Assembly: GCF_002019795.1 (NCBI RefSeq)
Contig: NZ_KV917381.1
Span: forward strand, 2,105,210 to 2,169,209
DNA length: 64,000 nucleotides
DNA from: Bacillus alkalicellulosilyticus
Lineage (GTDB): Bacteria; Bacillota; Bacilli; Bacillales; Bacillaceae_F
Direction: 5' to 3'
Under the pieces are notes generated by a model that was not told the origin of the DNA, searched no databases, and saw nothing but the letters and a program-made list of their open reading frames with translations. The position numbers were made by a program, and so were the translations under genes. Below, one piece after another: positions 15,599 to 24,465 of the stretch; position 1 is the stretch's first letter, and each line of letters starts with the position of its first letter.

Positions 15599-17434
15599 AT
15601 GAGTTCTGAACATAACTCAACGTTAACGTTTGAGAATTATAAAACAGATGTAATCATGATTATCGACAAACAAGGGTGGATTAGTTTTTGTTCACCATAT
15701 TATAAAAATATATTTGGATATTCTTCAGATACCTTTAAATTTACTTATCTTTGGGACTGGATTCATCCTGAGGATATAGAAGCATTTAAAGATTTATCGA
15801 TTAGTTCATCGGATTCATATAAAGCATTTGAAACCCAGTTCCGCTGGAAACACCATGATGAATACTGGCTTCCTGTCCATTTAAAGGTGACGCCGATTGT
15901 CAATAAAGACGGTGAAGTCACTAGCTTTATGATGTTCATTCATAATCACGGGGCGGACCCTATTTTTGAAGATAAGTTGAAAAATTCGTTAAAAGAGCTA
16001 TTTGATATTAAGTATGCGTTGGATGAATCTTCTATCATTGCAATCACAGACCCTAAAGGTAAAATTACCTATGTAAATGATAGGTTTTGTGAAATATCTC
16101 AATATACTCGAGAAGAATTAATCGGTAAGGACCATCGTTTAATCAATTCGAATTTTCATTCTAAAGTGTTCTTCCAAAATCTATACCGCACAATTGGTCA
16201 AGGTAAGGTATGGAGGGGCGAAATTCAGAATCAGGCAAAAGATGGTAGTTATTATTGGGTTCAAACGACGATTGTTCCATACTTAAACGAAAAAGGAAAG
16301 CCTTATCAATATGTGTCGATTCGAACGGATATTACAGATCGCAAAAAGACTGAACTTAATTTAAAAAATACTTTATCTAAACTGACCGAAAAAAATAAAG
16401 AGCTAGAAGATATTAAATACGCACTTGATACATCTTCTATCATTGCGATTACCGATGCAACAGGAACGATAACGTATGTAAATGACACGTTCTGTGAGAT
16501 ATCAAAATATTCAAGAGAAGAACTATTAGGAGAAGACCATCGTATCTTAAATTCTGGATATCATACGAAAGAGTTTTTTAAGGATTTGTATAAAACAATC
16601 GGTAACGGAAAAGTATGGAAAGGTGAAATTCGAAACAAAGCAAAGGATGGAACGTATTATTGGGTAGATACAACAATTGTTCCATTTTTAAACGAAAATC
16701 AAGTTCCTTATCAATATGTTGCCATTAGAAAAGATATCACAGATCGAAAACAAGCCGAAGAAATGGTATTACGTTCAAAGGAACTGGCCATTGTAGGAGA
16801 ATTAGCTGCAGGAGTTGCTCATGAAATTCGCAATCCTTTAACTTTATTACAAGGCTATACTGAATTTCTGAAAGATGAAAATAAGGACGACTATAAAAGA
16901 GAGTATTACGATATTTTGTTGGAGGAGATCAAACGAATTGATTTTATTGTTGGTGAATTTATGGTGCTTGCGAAACCAAAAGTTCATTCCGTCCAACGAA
17001 ACAATGTTGTCCCGATTGTTCGGCAAATCATGGTCTTACTCAAATCAGAAGCGAAGAAAAATGATGTTACGTTATCTTTTCATTCAGAGAGTAAGGAATT
17101 GTTTGTAAACGGCGATGAAAATCAGCTTAAACAAGTGTTTCTAAATATTATAAAAAATGGAATTGAAGCAATGCCAGACGGTGGTCAACTAGAAGTTTCG
17201 ATTTCTGAAGAAACTGAAAGATTGCATGTGAGAATTAAAGACAACGGTGTTGGAATTTCAAAGGATAAAATCAAAAGGCTAAGCGAACCGTTCTTTTCAA
17301 CAAAAGAAAAAGGAAATGGCTTAGGACTAATGGTCACTTATAAAATTATAGAAGAACACGGTGGGAACATTACAGTTGAAAGTGAAGAGAACAAAGGAAC
17401 AACCTTTACAATTTCGCTACCAATTGTCGCATAA
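15599..17434 (+). CDS. Triple-PAS sensor histidine kinase (KinA/KinE-type)
   Basis: A 611-residue cytoplasmic kinase without membrane segments. Three PAS domains lie at about residues 12-125, 136-250 and 271-385, followed by HisKA with the phospho-acceptor His408 (GVAHEIRNP) and an HATPase_c domain with NIIKNGIEAM (N box), DNGVGIS (G1), FFSTKEKGNGLGL (F/G2) and GTTFTISLP. PAS2 and PAS3, with their linkers, are an obvious 135-codon duplication. Soluble PAS kinases of this shape feed the sporulation phosphorelay in Bacillus. No response regulator gene is adjacent, which fits that role. ATG 15599 is preferred over GTG 15587. Confidence 0.92.
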   Translation: MSSEHNSTLTFENYKTDVIMIIDKQGWISFCSPYYKNIFGYSSDTFKFTYLWDWIHPEDIEAFKDLSISSSDSYKAFETQFRWKHHDEYWLPVHLKVTPIVNKDGEVTSFMMFIHNHGADPIFEDKLKNSLKELFDIKYALDESSIIAITDPKGKITYVNDRFCEISQYTREELIGKDHRLINSNFHSKVFFQNLYRTIGQGKVWRGEIQNQAKDGSYYWVQTTIVPYLNEKGKPYQYVSIRTDITDRKKTELNLKNTLSKLTEKNKELEDIKYALDTSSIIAITDATGTITYVNDTFCEISKYSREELLGEDHRILNSGYHTKEFFKDLYKTIGNGKVWKGEIRNKAKDGTYYWVDTTIVPFLNENQVPYQYVAIRKDITDRKQAEEMVLRSKELAIVGELAAGVAHEIRNPLTLLQGYTEFLKDENKDDYKREYYDILLEEIKRIDFIVGEFMVLAKPKVHSVQRNNVVPIVRQIMVLLKSEAKKNDVTLSFHSESKELFVNGDENQLKQVFLNIIKNGIEAMPDGGQLEVSISEETERLHVRIKDNGVGISKDKIKRLSEPFFSTKEKGNGLGLMVTYKIIEEHGGNITVESEENKGTTFTISLPIVA

Positions 17435-17436
17435 CC

Positions 17437-17480
17437 AAAAACCCATTTGGTCTACTCATGTAGGTCAAATGGGTTTTTGT
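17437..17480 (+). terminator. Rho-independent terminator
   Basis: AAAAACCCATTTG pairs with CAAATGGGTTTTT. The inner loop can also pair, giving a long stem. Confidence 0.9.
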
Positions 17481-17540
17481 AATTATTCTATGAAGAACTC
17501 CGACTTTGTACAGTGCTACTAAAATACAGCTAAGTGTTTA

Positions 17541-18098
17541 TTATTGAAAGTTAGATATGTAGTTTTCTACCTTTGACGCACCACTTGATGAAAAAGCAGA
17601 ATACCCTCCAAAACCTTTGTAGCTATATCCATTGTATGCGATATCAAGATCGTGAAAGATTCGATGGGTGTAAAGCAATGCAGTTACATCTTCTGATTCA
17701 AAAGCAATGTCTAGTAAGATAAGCGCATGCTCTATATCTGTTTTTATGCTCTCGTCTTTAACAATGGAAAAAAATTCTTCGAAATCTTCATCATAATTTC
17801 CAAGCTTTGCTTTGAACGAAGAAAAATTAGGATTTTTCCAACCACCCCATCCAAGCAATTGGTTCCATATTCGATGTTGTTCGGAAATAAATATTTGTAC
17901 AGACGAACTTTCCGTATTCTTAACTGGAATGCCTTCATCTGTTGTCGTTTGGATAATATCGACACTTCCTTCTTCTTCTATTGCACTGGGAATGGCCGCC
18001 TCAAGTGTTAAATTTGTCATTTTATACACACTGTAGCCTAGTACCGGGATAAGTAGCAAAGCAATCAGTACGATAATGAATTTTTTTTGGTTAGACAT
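17541..18098 (-). CDS. Uncharacterised membrane-anchored protein, 185 aa
   Basis: The N-terminus (residues 6-25, FIIVLIALLLIPVLGYSVYK) is a signal anchor; the rest is predicted outside the membrane. A polar linker is followed by a helical acidic domain and a Gly/Ser/Tyr-rich tail (YNGYSYKGFGGYSAFSSSG). GAGGAAC-type Shine-Dalgarno sequence precedes ATG 18098 on the minus strand. No enzyme motif is visible and I do not recognise the family. It is divergent from the L,D-transpeptidase gene; the roughly 430 bp between 18099 and 18529 hold no gene or clear structure. Confidence 0.68.
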   Translation of the reverse strand: MSNQKKFIIVLIALLLIPVLGYSVYKMTNLTLEAAIPSAIEEEGSVDIIQTTTDEGIPVKNTESSSVQIFISEQHRIWNQLLGWGGWKNPNFSSFKAKLGNYDEDFEEFFSIVKDESIKTDIEHALILLDIAFESEDVTALLYTHRIFHDLDIAYNGYSYKGFGGYSAFSSSGASKVENYISNFQ

Positions 18099-18529
18099 TA
18101 GTTCCTCCTTCCGAACGATTGATGGTTTTCAAGTAATTCTATTGATGTAGTGAGTAGATTAGTAAATAAGGATAAATGACAGTAGTATTTTTAAATGATT
18201 GGATGAGAGAGTCGAATAATAGTTTAATTGAACGATTAGTTTAGCACTAGCGAACGTTTTTGTTCAAATGGAATGCCTAGAATAGATGAATATTCGCTAG
18301 TAGGCTTTGAAGATAAACGAATATTTGTTTGTAAATAAGCAAAGTCCATACTTTAGATAGATAGTTTGATAGTACTATTGGTATGAATAGGAAATGACCA
18401 TTTTTATGGTGTTAGATATTTAGCTGTGTTTTCGAACTGAACGAGTCCTATTTTGTCAAAATACGAAAAAATCCCTCGAATAATAAGGTATACTTGGTGT
18501 GCGTTATAAAGAATCAAGGAGGGGAAACC

Positions 18530-19705
18530 GTGACAAAGGACTATGATTCAGTTAGTAATCTACCATTACGCTCTCAACGAAATAAAAGAAAACGCAATCG
18601 ACATAAAACCACAATATTAACTATCACTGTAGTCCTCACAGGTCTTATCGTGTTGGCGCTTTTGCCTATAATAAATCAATTTGATTTGTTAACTGCAAAC
18701 GTTGAATCAATAGCTGATAATAATATAACCGTAACAGCACATTCACAAATGCCTATACCATTACATTCGGAAAAGAGTTCAATACTCCTTCAACAATTTA
18801 TAGAAAAAGAGATAAAAGATGAACAGCCAGAAGTTTTAGAGGTAAACAAAAGTGAGATAATAGACGAGCTTCCTGAGGGGAATGTAAACGATGTTCCTAC
18901 TCAAAAAATTCTTGCTGAGCGAATTGTAAAACATGAAGTAAAAACCAATGAAACGTTAGAAAGCATCACAAAATTATATTTTGCTGATGCATCATTTCAA
19001 GACAGTGTTGCAATTTATAACAACATTAAAAATCCTGAAAAAGAAGTACAAGTTGGAATGACGTTGAACATTCCAGACCCTCACTTTGCAACCTTTCACG
19101 AAGTAAACAAAGGTGAAACGTTAATTTCGATTTCAAAAAAGTATTACGAAACAGGAGATGTTGTTCGTCAGCTAGCGCAATATAACAACATTACAAACCC
19201 TGACCATGTACCATTTGGAACAAGGATTGAGATTCCGAGCCCTTCAACACTAAAAAGTATCAAACTTAAACCGGAGAGTAAAGTTGAGAATCAACCAAGT
19301 ACTCAAACTCAAACCCAAAAAGGGATATCCATTCTCATAGATAAAAGTACTAACAAATTATCCGTCTACCAAGGCACTGAAGTTACTCACACATTCTCAG
19401 TCGGAACTGGAAAAACACCTTCTCTTACACCTGAAGGAGAATTTACGATTGTAAATAAAATTGAAAGTCCTTGGTACAGCGCAAAAAGTATTCCTGGTGG
19501 AGACCCAAACAATCCACTAGGAAGTCATTGGCTTGGTTTAGATGTTCCAGGAACTGGAGGTACCAAATATGGAATCCATGGCACGAATAACCCTAGTTCC
19601 ATTGGTGGATATGTAAGTGCGGGCTGTATTCGTATGAACAATTCAGACGTGCAATGGATATACGAGCACATTCCAACAGGTACAAAGGTAACCATTAAAA
19701 ATTAA
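18530..19705 (+). CDS. LysM-containing L,D-transpeptidase (YkuD family)
   Basis: GTG 18530 has AAGGAGGGG just upstream; the in-frame GTG at 18494 has no binding site. The 391-residue protein has a basic N-terminus, one membrane segment at about residues 25-47, a polar spacer, two LysM domains (about 138-185 and 192-238: KHEVKTNETLESITKLYF and FHEVNKGETLISISKKYY) and a C-terminal YkuD domain. The catalytic motif is GIHGTNNPSSIG followed by SAGCIRMNN, with Cys366 as nucleophile. It would cross-link peptidoglycan by 3-3 bonds at the cell surface or in the spore cortex. Confidence 0.93.
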   Translation: MTKDYDSVSNLPLRSQRNKRKRNRHKTTILTITVVLTGLIVLALLPIINQFDLLTANVESIADNNITVTAHSQMPIPLHSEKSSILLQQFIEKEIKDEQPEVLEVNKSEIIDELPEGNVNDVPTQKILAERIVKHEVKTNETLESITKLYFADASFQDSVAIYNNIKNPEKEVQVGMTLNIPDPHFATFHEVNKGETLISISKKYYETGDVVRQLAQYNNITNPDHVPFGTRIEIPSPSTLKSIKLKPESKVENQPSTQTQTQKGISILIDKSTNKLSVYQGTEVTHTFSVGTGKTPSLTPEGEFTIVNKIESPWYSAKSIPGGDPNNPLGSHWLGLDVPGTGGTKYGIHGTNNPSSIGGYVSAGCIRMNNSDVQWIYEHIPTGTKVTIKN

Positions 19706-19714
19706 TGATTCAAA

Positions 19715-19754
19715 AAAAAACCAGCACCATCTTTTTAGATGATGTTGGTTTTTA
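19715..19754 (+). terminator. Rho-independent terminator
   Basis: AAAAACCAGCACCATCT pairs with AGATGATGTTGGTTTTT (one wobble). Confidence 0.9.
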
Positions 19755-19910
19755 TAGTTACTATAAAAAGAATACTAGATTTCCTATTTGTAATTAGATT
19801 TAAATGAATTCACTACTTTCTTTTTAATACCTCTTTCTATACAATTTAAAGGGAAGCTTGAATTGGAAACATTACTCAGGTGGATCAAACAAACAATATG
19901 AGGTGATGTT

Positions 19911-20831
19911 ATGAAGTACAGACGATTAGGTAAAACAGACCTAAAAGTATCCGTTGTTGGAATAGGCACATGGCAATTCGGAGGAGATTGGGGTAAGGAC
20001 TTTACTCAGCAAGAAGTAGATGGAATTTTATCTCATGCTAAAGGGTTAGGAATTAATTTAATAGATACAGCTGAGTGCTATGGTCCTCATCATATGTCAG
20101 AAAAATTTATTGGTGATTTTTTATCAAGAGATAATAGGGAGGACTGGGTTCTTGCCTCTAAATTTGGTCATCAATGGCATGACAATTGGGAAAATGCTTG
20201 GAGTGTTGATCAAGTACAGATTCAATTAGAGGAATCTTTGAAAGCGCTACAAACGGATTATATTGACTTATATCAATTTCATTCAGGACCAGACGAGGTT
20301 TTTAATAACGATGCCCTTTGGACGATGTTGGACAAGCAGGTCCAGGCTGGGAAAATTAGAAATTTAGGAATATCAATTGGAGCTAATGATAATATTTATC
20401 AAACCGCTAAGGCGACCGAAGTGAATGCAAAAGCAATCCAAGTCGTCTACAATCGAATTGACCAAGTGCCAGAAGAAGAAGTATTCCCATCTTGTATTGA
20501 ACAAGATTTAGGTGTTTTAGCTAGAGTTCCGCTTGCTAGTGGTTATTTAAGTGGGAAATATCGACCAGGGGCTTCATTCAGTGATAATGTCCGAAAAAAC
20601 CATAAACAACAAGAAATCGATGAGAAATTAAAATTGGTTGAAGAAATTAAACAAAATGAAGTACCAGAAGGGGTTAGTATGGCAGAATGGGCGTTAGCTT
20701 GGTGTCTCCAGCATCCAGCTGTTACATGTGTAATTCCTGGCTGTAAGTCTATTGAACAAGTTGAAATGAACGCAAAAGCAGCTCTTCTTGACCTTGGTAA
20801 CTCATTACATCGAAGTGCCTGGAAAGACTAA
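19911..20831 (+). CDS. Aldo/keto reductase, IolS/YhdN-like
   Basis: A 306-residue NADPH-dependent aldo/keto reductase. RLGKTDLKVSVVGIGTWQFGG opens the barrel; the catalytic Asp/Tyr are in LIDTAECYGPHHMSEKFIG, the Lys in WVLASKFGHQ and the His in YIDLYQFHSGP. The coenzyme site near IPGCKSIEQVEMNAKA is present. It belongs to the AKR11-like branch (IolS, YhdN) rather than to that of its neighbour. A second aldo/keto reductase follows 23 bp later, so the two are probably cotranscribed. Physiological substrate unknown. Confidence 0.9.
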   Translation: MKYRRLGKTDLKVSVVGIGTWQFGGDWGKDFTQQEVDGILSHAKGLGINLIDTAECYGPHHMSEKFIGDFLSRDNREDWVLASKFGHQWHDNWENAWSVDQVQIQLEESLKALQTDYIDLYQFHSGPDEVFNNDALWTMLDKQVQAGKIRNLGISIGANDNIYQTAKATEVNAKAIQVVYNRIDQVPEEEVFPSCIEQDLGVLARVPLASGYLSGKYRPGASFSDNVRKNHKQQEIDEKLKLVEEIKQNEVPEGVSMAEWALAWCLQHPAVTCVIPGCKSIEQVEMNAKAALLDLGNSLHRSAWKD

Positions 20832-20854
20832 TTCTTTATTTAGGAGTGATTTTC

Positions 20855-21679
20855 ATGAACGTAACATTAAATAACGGCTTATCCATGCCACAACTTGGCT
20901 TTGGAGTGTTTAAAGTAGAGGACGGCCAAGTAGCAGTTGATGCAGTAAAAAAAGCAATTGAAGTCGGCTATCGTTCGATTGATACTGCTGCAATTTATCA
21001 GAATGAAAAGGGCGTGGGACAAGGAATTCGTGAGTCAGGAGTTGCACGTGAAGACCTTTTTATCACTACAAAAGTATGGAATTCAAACCAAGGGTACGAA
21101 CAGACACTGCAAGCGTTTGATGAAAGTTTGGAAAAGTTAGGTCTTGAGTATATTGATTTATACTTAGTTCATTGGCCAATGCCAAAGGATGACACCTATA
21201 TTGATACATATAAAGCGTTAGAAAAACTATATGAAGATGGAAAAGTTAAAGCAATTGGTGTGTGTAACTTTAAAATCGCTCATTTAGAAAGATTGCTGCA
21301 AGAATGCAAAATTCCGCCCGTCTTAAACCAGGTAGAATTACATCCGTATTATGCACAAGTAGAGCTTCGAGAGTTTTGTGCAAAACATAACATTTTTGTT
21401 GAAGCTTGGGCTCCTTTAATGCAAGGAGGAGATGTTCTTACCAATGAACAAATTACTTCCTTGGCGCAAAAATACAAAAAGACACCTGCTCAAATCATTA
21501 TAAGATGGCATTTACAAAATAATATAATTGTAATACCAAAATCGAGCAATCCAACTCGAATTGAGGAAAATATCGGGGTATTTGATTTTGAACTAACTAC
21601 AGAAGATATGGCCCAAATTGATGCTTTAAACAAAAATGAACGCATTGGTCCAGACCCAGATGAGTTTCATGTAAAATAA
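20855..21679 (+). CDS. Aldo/keto reductase, YvgN/YtbE-like (AKR5)
   Basis: ATG 20855 follows AGGAG; the ATT codon at 20846 is not needed. The 274-residue product has GLSMPQLGFGVFKV, SIDTAAIYQNEKGVG (Asp, Tyr), FITTKVWNSNQG (Lys) and DLYLVHWPMP (His), plus the NADPH-site signature IPKSSNPTRIEEN. This is the AKR5 branch of methylglyoxal/glyoxal reductases of Bacillus. Its job is likely detoxification of reactive aldehydes, inferred from the family. Confidence 0.92.
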   Translation: MNVTLNNGLSMPQLGFGVFKVEDGQVAVDAVKKAIEVGYRSIDTAAIYQNEKGVGQGIRESGVAREDLFITTKVWNSNQGYEQTLQAFDESLEKLGLEYIDLYLVHWPMPKDDTYIDTYKALEKLYEDGKVKAIGVCNFKIAHLERLLQECKIPPVLNQVELHPYYAQVELREFCAKHNIFVEAWAPLMQGGDVLTNEQITSLAQKYKKTPAQIIIRWHLQNNIIVIPKSSNPTRIEENIGVFDFELTTEDMAQIDALNKNERIGPDPDEFHVK

Positions 21680-21686
21680 TAATGTG

Positions 21687-21728
21687 AGTCAAGCAACTCT
21701 AATTTAGAATTGCTTGACTTTTTATTTT
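21687..21728 (+). terminator. Rho-independent terminator
   Basis: AGTCAAGCAA pairs with TTGCTTGACT and is followed by a long T-run. Confidence 0.92.
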
Positions 21729-21732
21729 TTTG

Positions 21733-21761
21733 TTGACAATTTTAAATTCTTGCTTTAGCAT
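21733..21761 (+). promoter_or_regulatory. SigA-type promoter of the M-box leader
   Basis: TTGACA at 21733-21738 and TAGCAT at 21756-21761 are separated by 17 bases; transcription would start just before the riboswitch. Confidence 0.65.
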
Positions 21762-21777
21762 AAAAAAGAATTACATA

Positions 21778-21946
21778 TACCTCGTTAGGTGAGGCTCCTG
21801 TGCTGGAGATATGCTGCTGCCCAAAAATGTCCAAAGACGCCAATGGGTCAACAGAAACCATCGACATAAGGTGGTTTTTAATGTAGCTGGACTTGTCCTA
21901 TGCCGCACAGTGCTAAAGCTCTACGAATGGAGGGTTTACGTCAAAG
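21778..21946 (+). ncRNA. M-box (ykoK) Mg2+ riboswitch aptamer
   Basis: The conserved blocks of the ykoK leader appear in order: CTCGTTAGGTGAGGCTCC, then GGAGATATGCTGCTGCCC, AAAATGTCCAAAGACGCC, AATGGGTCAACAGAAA, ATCGACATAAGGTG, AGCTGGACTTGTCCTATGCC and CACAGTGCTAAAGCTCTACG. At high Mg2+ this RNA compacts and promotes termination. It sits in the 5' leader of mgtE with its own promoter and a downstream terminator, the expected arrangement. Confidence 0.97.
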
Positions 21947-21994
21947 GCGGTATTGTGTATTTTTTTACACGTTACGTTTGATTATTTGTGTTCA

Positions 21995-22026
21995 AAAACA
22001 CCTTCATTTGTGAAGGTGTTTTTTAT
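21995..22026 (+). terminator. Riboswitch expression-platform terminator
   Basis: AACACCTTCA pairs with TGAAGGTGTT, followed by TTTTATTTT. It lies between the M-box aptamer and mgtE and is the likely Mg2+-dependent off switch. Confidence 0.9.
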
Positions 22027-22182
22027 TTTAGATTGGAGGTGGTGTGGAATGGATAGGAATCCTGACCCCGGGTCAACGGAGTATTTGAAATATAAAAAGG
22101 GTAAAGTAAAAACATGGAGACTTGGGATCCATTTCATATCCATACATTGGAGCGTGGATTCCATGTAGAGGAGGAATTCAAC

Positions 22183-23556
22183 ATGGTAAGGCTAACTGAA
22201 CAAACAAGAGAAGAGTATACAAATCAAGTGATTCAAGCATTGAATGCGAATGAATTAAAACATTTCCGTGAGGTTTTTTTAGAGTTACACCCTACCGATC
22301 AAGCTGAGGTTTTTAATAGTCTAGAAGCGGAAAAAAGAGCAAGAGTTTATAATTTTCTTGCACCTGTAGAATTTGCTGATATATTTCAGTCTTTAGAGGT
22401 TGAAGCTCAAAAACATATTGTATTGGAATTAAACGAGAAGTACGCTGCTGAAATGTTTAATGAAATGTACGCGGATGATGTTGCAGATTTCTTAGCTGAA
22501 ATCATTGAGACCAAGGCTCAAAAAATCTTAAAGTCAATGGACAAGGAAGAAGCGGATGAGGTTAAAGAATTATTAGCTTATCCACCAGAAACAGCCGGAG
22601 CAATCATGACAAAGGAATTTATGGTTGTTAAGGCAGTTAGCACAACAACAGAAGTTATTGAACAGTTGAGAAAAGAAGGTCCAGATGCAGAAACCATTTA
22701 CTACCTTTATGTAATAGACGAAAATAAAAAGCTAGTAGGTGTTGTATCATTAAGAGATTTAATCACTGCTCCTATTACGGAAACAATTGAAAATATAATG
22801 AGCACTCGAGTTGTTTCTGTTTCTACAATGGATGACCAAGAAGAGGTTGCCAAGCTAATTAAAAAGTATGATTTTCTAGCTGCACCAGTCGTTACAAAGG
22901 AAGGAAAACTAGTTGGGATAGTTACTGTCGACGATATTATGGATGTTATTGAAGACGAAGCAGAAGAAGACTTTGGTGAATTAACAGCAGCAAGAGGCTC
23001 TATGGATGCAAATATTTCATCATTTACTGCTGCAAAAAAGAGAGCACCATGGATTGTAATGCTTATGTTTTTAGGATTAATAACTGGTGGAGTTATCGGA
23101 GGATTTGAAGAAACATTAGAAACGTATATACTTTTAGCGGTCTTTATTCCTTTACTTATGGATTCAGCTGGGAACACAGGTACACAGGCACTAGCGGTTG
23201 TTGTTCGTGCGTTAGCGTTAGGTTCTGCCGAGAAATCTTCATTAGGAAAAATGTTAAAGCGGGAATTTGGTACGGGATTAATGCTCGGTTTAATGTGTGC
23301 GATTACGTTACTTTTAATTGTCCCATTCGTATTTCCTGAAGGTGGTTATGTATTGCCATTAATTGTTGGCGTTTCTATTTTTTTAACATTAAGTATTTCA
23401 ACTATGGTTGGAGCCACTGTACCATTAATCATAAATAAATTAAAGATTGACCCGGCAGTTGCCTCCGGTCCTTTCATCACTACAATTAATGATATTATGG
23501 GATTATTGATTTATTTTTCAATTGCAACAGCATTCATAGAATATTTACCTAATTAA
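22183..23556 (+). CDS. mgtE: Magnesium transporter MgtE
   Basis: ATG 22183 follows GAGGAGG; the longer frame from 22114 has no site. The 457-residue protein has the N-terminal helical MgtE_N domain (LHPTDQAEVFNSLEAEKRARV; about residues 15-130), a CBS pair (about 135-255, with TIYYLYVIDENKKLVGVVSL and DFLAAPVVTKEGKLVGIVTV), and a C-terminal domain of five membrane helices (about 285-455) carrying PLLMDSAGNTGTQALAVVVR, the pore signature. The N and CBS domains close the channel when cytosolic Mg2+ is high. Controlled by the upstream M-box. Confidence 0.96.
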   Translation: MVRLTEQTREEYTNQVIQALNANELKHFREVFLELHPTDQAEVFNSLEAEKRARVYNFLAPVEFADIFQSLEVEAQKHIVLELNEKYAAEMFNEMYADDVADFLAEIIETKAQKILKSMDKEEADEVKELLAYPPETAGAIMTKEFMVVKAVSTTTEVIEQLRKEGPDAETIYYLYVIDENKKLVGVVSLRDLITAPITETIENIMSTRVVSVSTMDDQEEVAKLIKKYDFLAAPVVTKEGKLVGIVTVDDIMDVIEDEAEEDFGELTAARGSMDANISSFTAAKKRAPWIVMLMFLGLITGGVIGGFEETLETYILLAVFIPLLMDSAGNTGTQALAVVVRALALGSAEKSSLGKMLKREFGTGLMLGLMCAITLLLIVPFVFPEGGYVLPLIVGVSIFLTLSISTMVGATVPLIINKLKIDPAVASGPFITTINDIMGLLIYFSIATAFIEYLPN

Positions 23557-23576
23557 AACGGTATCATTAAAAAAGT

Positions 23577-23617
23577 AAAGGAGTTCTTAGGTATACCGCC
23601 TTTGTGACTCCTTTTTG
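23577..23617 (+). terminator. Rho-independent terminator after mgtE
   Basis: AAAGGAGT pairs with ACTCCTTT, with inner pairing around AGGTATACC, followed by a T-run. Confidence 0.75.
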
Positions 23618-23669
23618 TTCATTTATGTTACGAACCGTGAATGAAATAATGATATGGAGAGGTGAGGTA

Positions 23670-24380
23670 TTGGACTTGAATTTCGAACTCCTACTTAAGC
23701 TTAGTATTGCTTTATTATTTGGTATGTTAATCGGGATTGATCGTGAGCTTAAACATAAGCCGCTCGGTTTAAAAACATGTATGGTTATCTGTGTTGCGAG
23801 TTGCCTAGTCACCATTGTATCAATTGAGTCTTTTTATAAATTTGCTACTCCGACTTATAATGCGGTTGATCCAATGAGATTGGCAGCTCAGATTGTTAGT
23901 GGTGTTGGTTTTTTAGGCGCGGGAGTCATTTTGAGAAGACAAAACGATGTTATCTCAGGACTAACAAGTGCCGCTATGATTTGGGCTGCATCTGGGTTAG
24001 GAATTGCTGTAGGTGCTGGATTTTATGTGGAAGCATTTATAGCTGTTATTTTATTAATAATCTCAGTTAATGTATTACCCTTTATTATAAAGGCTATTGG
24101 TCCAACTGCATTACGGCAAAATGATGTATCCGTAACGATTGTCATAGAAGCTAATTATCAGATGATTGACTTAATCACTGAAATGGAAAAGCTGAATTCG
24201 AAGGGGAAAAGAGATTTAGACTTGCGAATTACAAATATAAAAGCATTAGAAAATGGAAGCCAACAACTAAACGTTACAATATCAACAACCGAGAAAAGAT
24301 ACACCACTGAATTATACAATTTTATTAGAAATATTGAGTATGTGAGAACTGTAGAAATTCAACAACTATCTGGTTTTTAA
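23670..24380 (+). CDS. MgtC/SapB-family membrane protein
   Basis: TTG 23670 (or TTG 23676) is preferred, with GGAGAGGTGAGG just upstream; the upstream ATGs in this frame lie in or beside the mgtE terminator. The roughly 236-residue product has four or five membrane helices and the signature MLIGIDRELKHKPLGLKTCM, then GVGFLGAGVILRRQNDVISG and TSAAMIWAASGLGIAVG. A C-terminal ACT-like soluble domain follows from about residue 150. MgtC proteins inhibit F-type ATPase or support growth in low Mg2+ in pathogens; location after mgtE agrees with a Mg2+ link, although a terminator separates them. Confidence 0.9.
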   Translation: MDLNFELLLKLSIALLFGMLIGIDRELKHKPLGLKTCMVICVASCLVTIVSIESFYKFATPTYNAVDPMRLAAQIVSGVGFLGAGVILRRQNDVISGLTSAAMIWAASGLGIAVGAGFYVEAFIAVILLIISVNVLPFIIKAIGPTALRQNDVSVTIVIEANYQMIDLITEMEKLNSKGKRDLDLRITNIKALENGSQQLNVTISTTEKRYTTELYNFIRNIEYVRTVEIQQLSGF

Positions 24381-24418
24381 TTAATTTTAAAAACAGTAGT
24401 GATTACACTAAATTATTT

Positions 24419-24460
24419 GAAGGCCTAGACAAAAAGTAAACAACCTTTTGTCCAGGCCTC
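24419..24460. terminator. Bidirectional terminator, GACAAAAG-type hairpin family
   Basis: GAGGCCT plus GACAAAA pairs with TTTTGTC plus AGGCCTC, with single mismatched bases between the blocks. It lies between convergent genes. Confidence 0.85.
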
Positions 24461-24465
24461 TATAA

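Noticed and set aside
21953-22168. A 71-codon frame between the M-box and mgtE
   Set aside because: It covers the riboswitch terminator and overlaps mgtE's leader; the region is explained by the expression platform.
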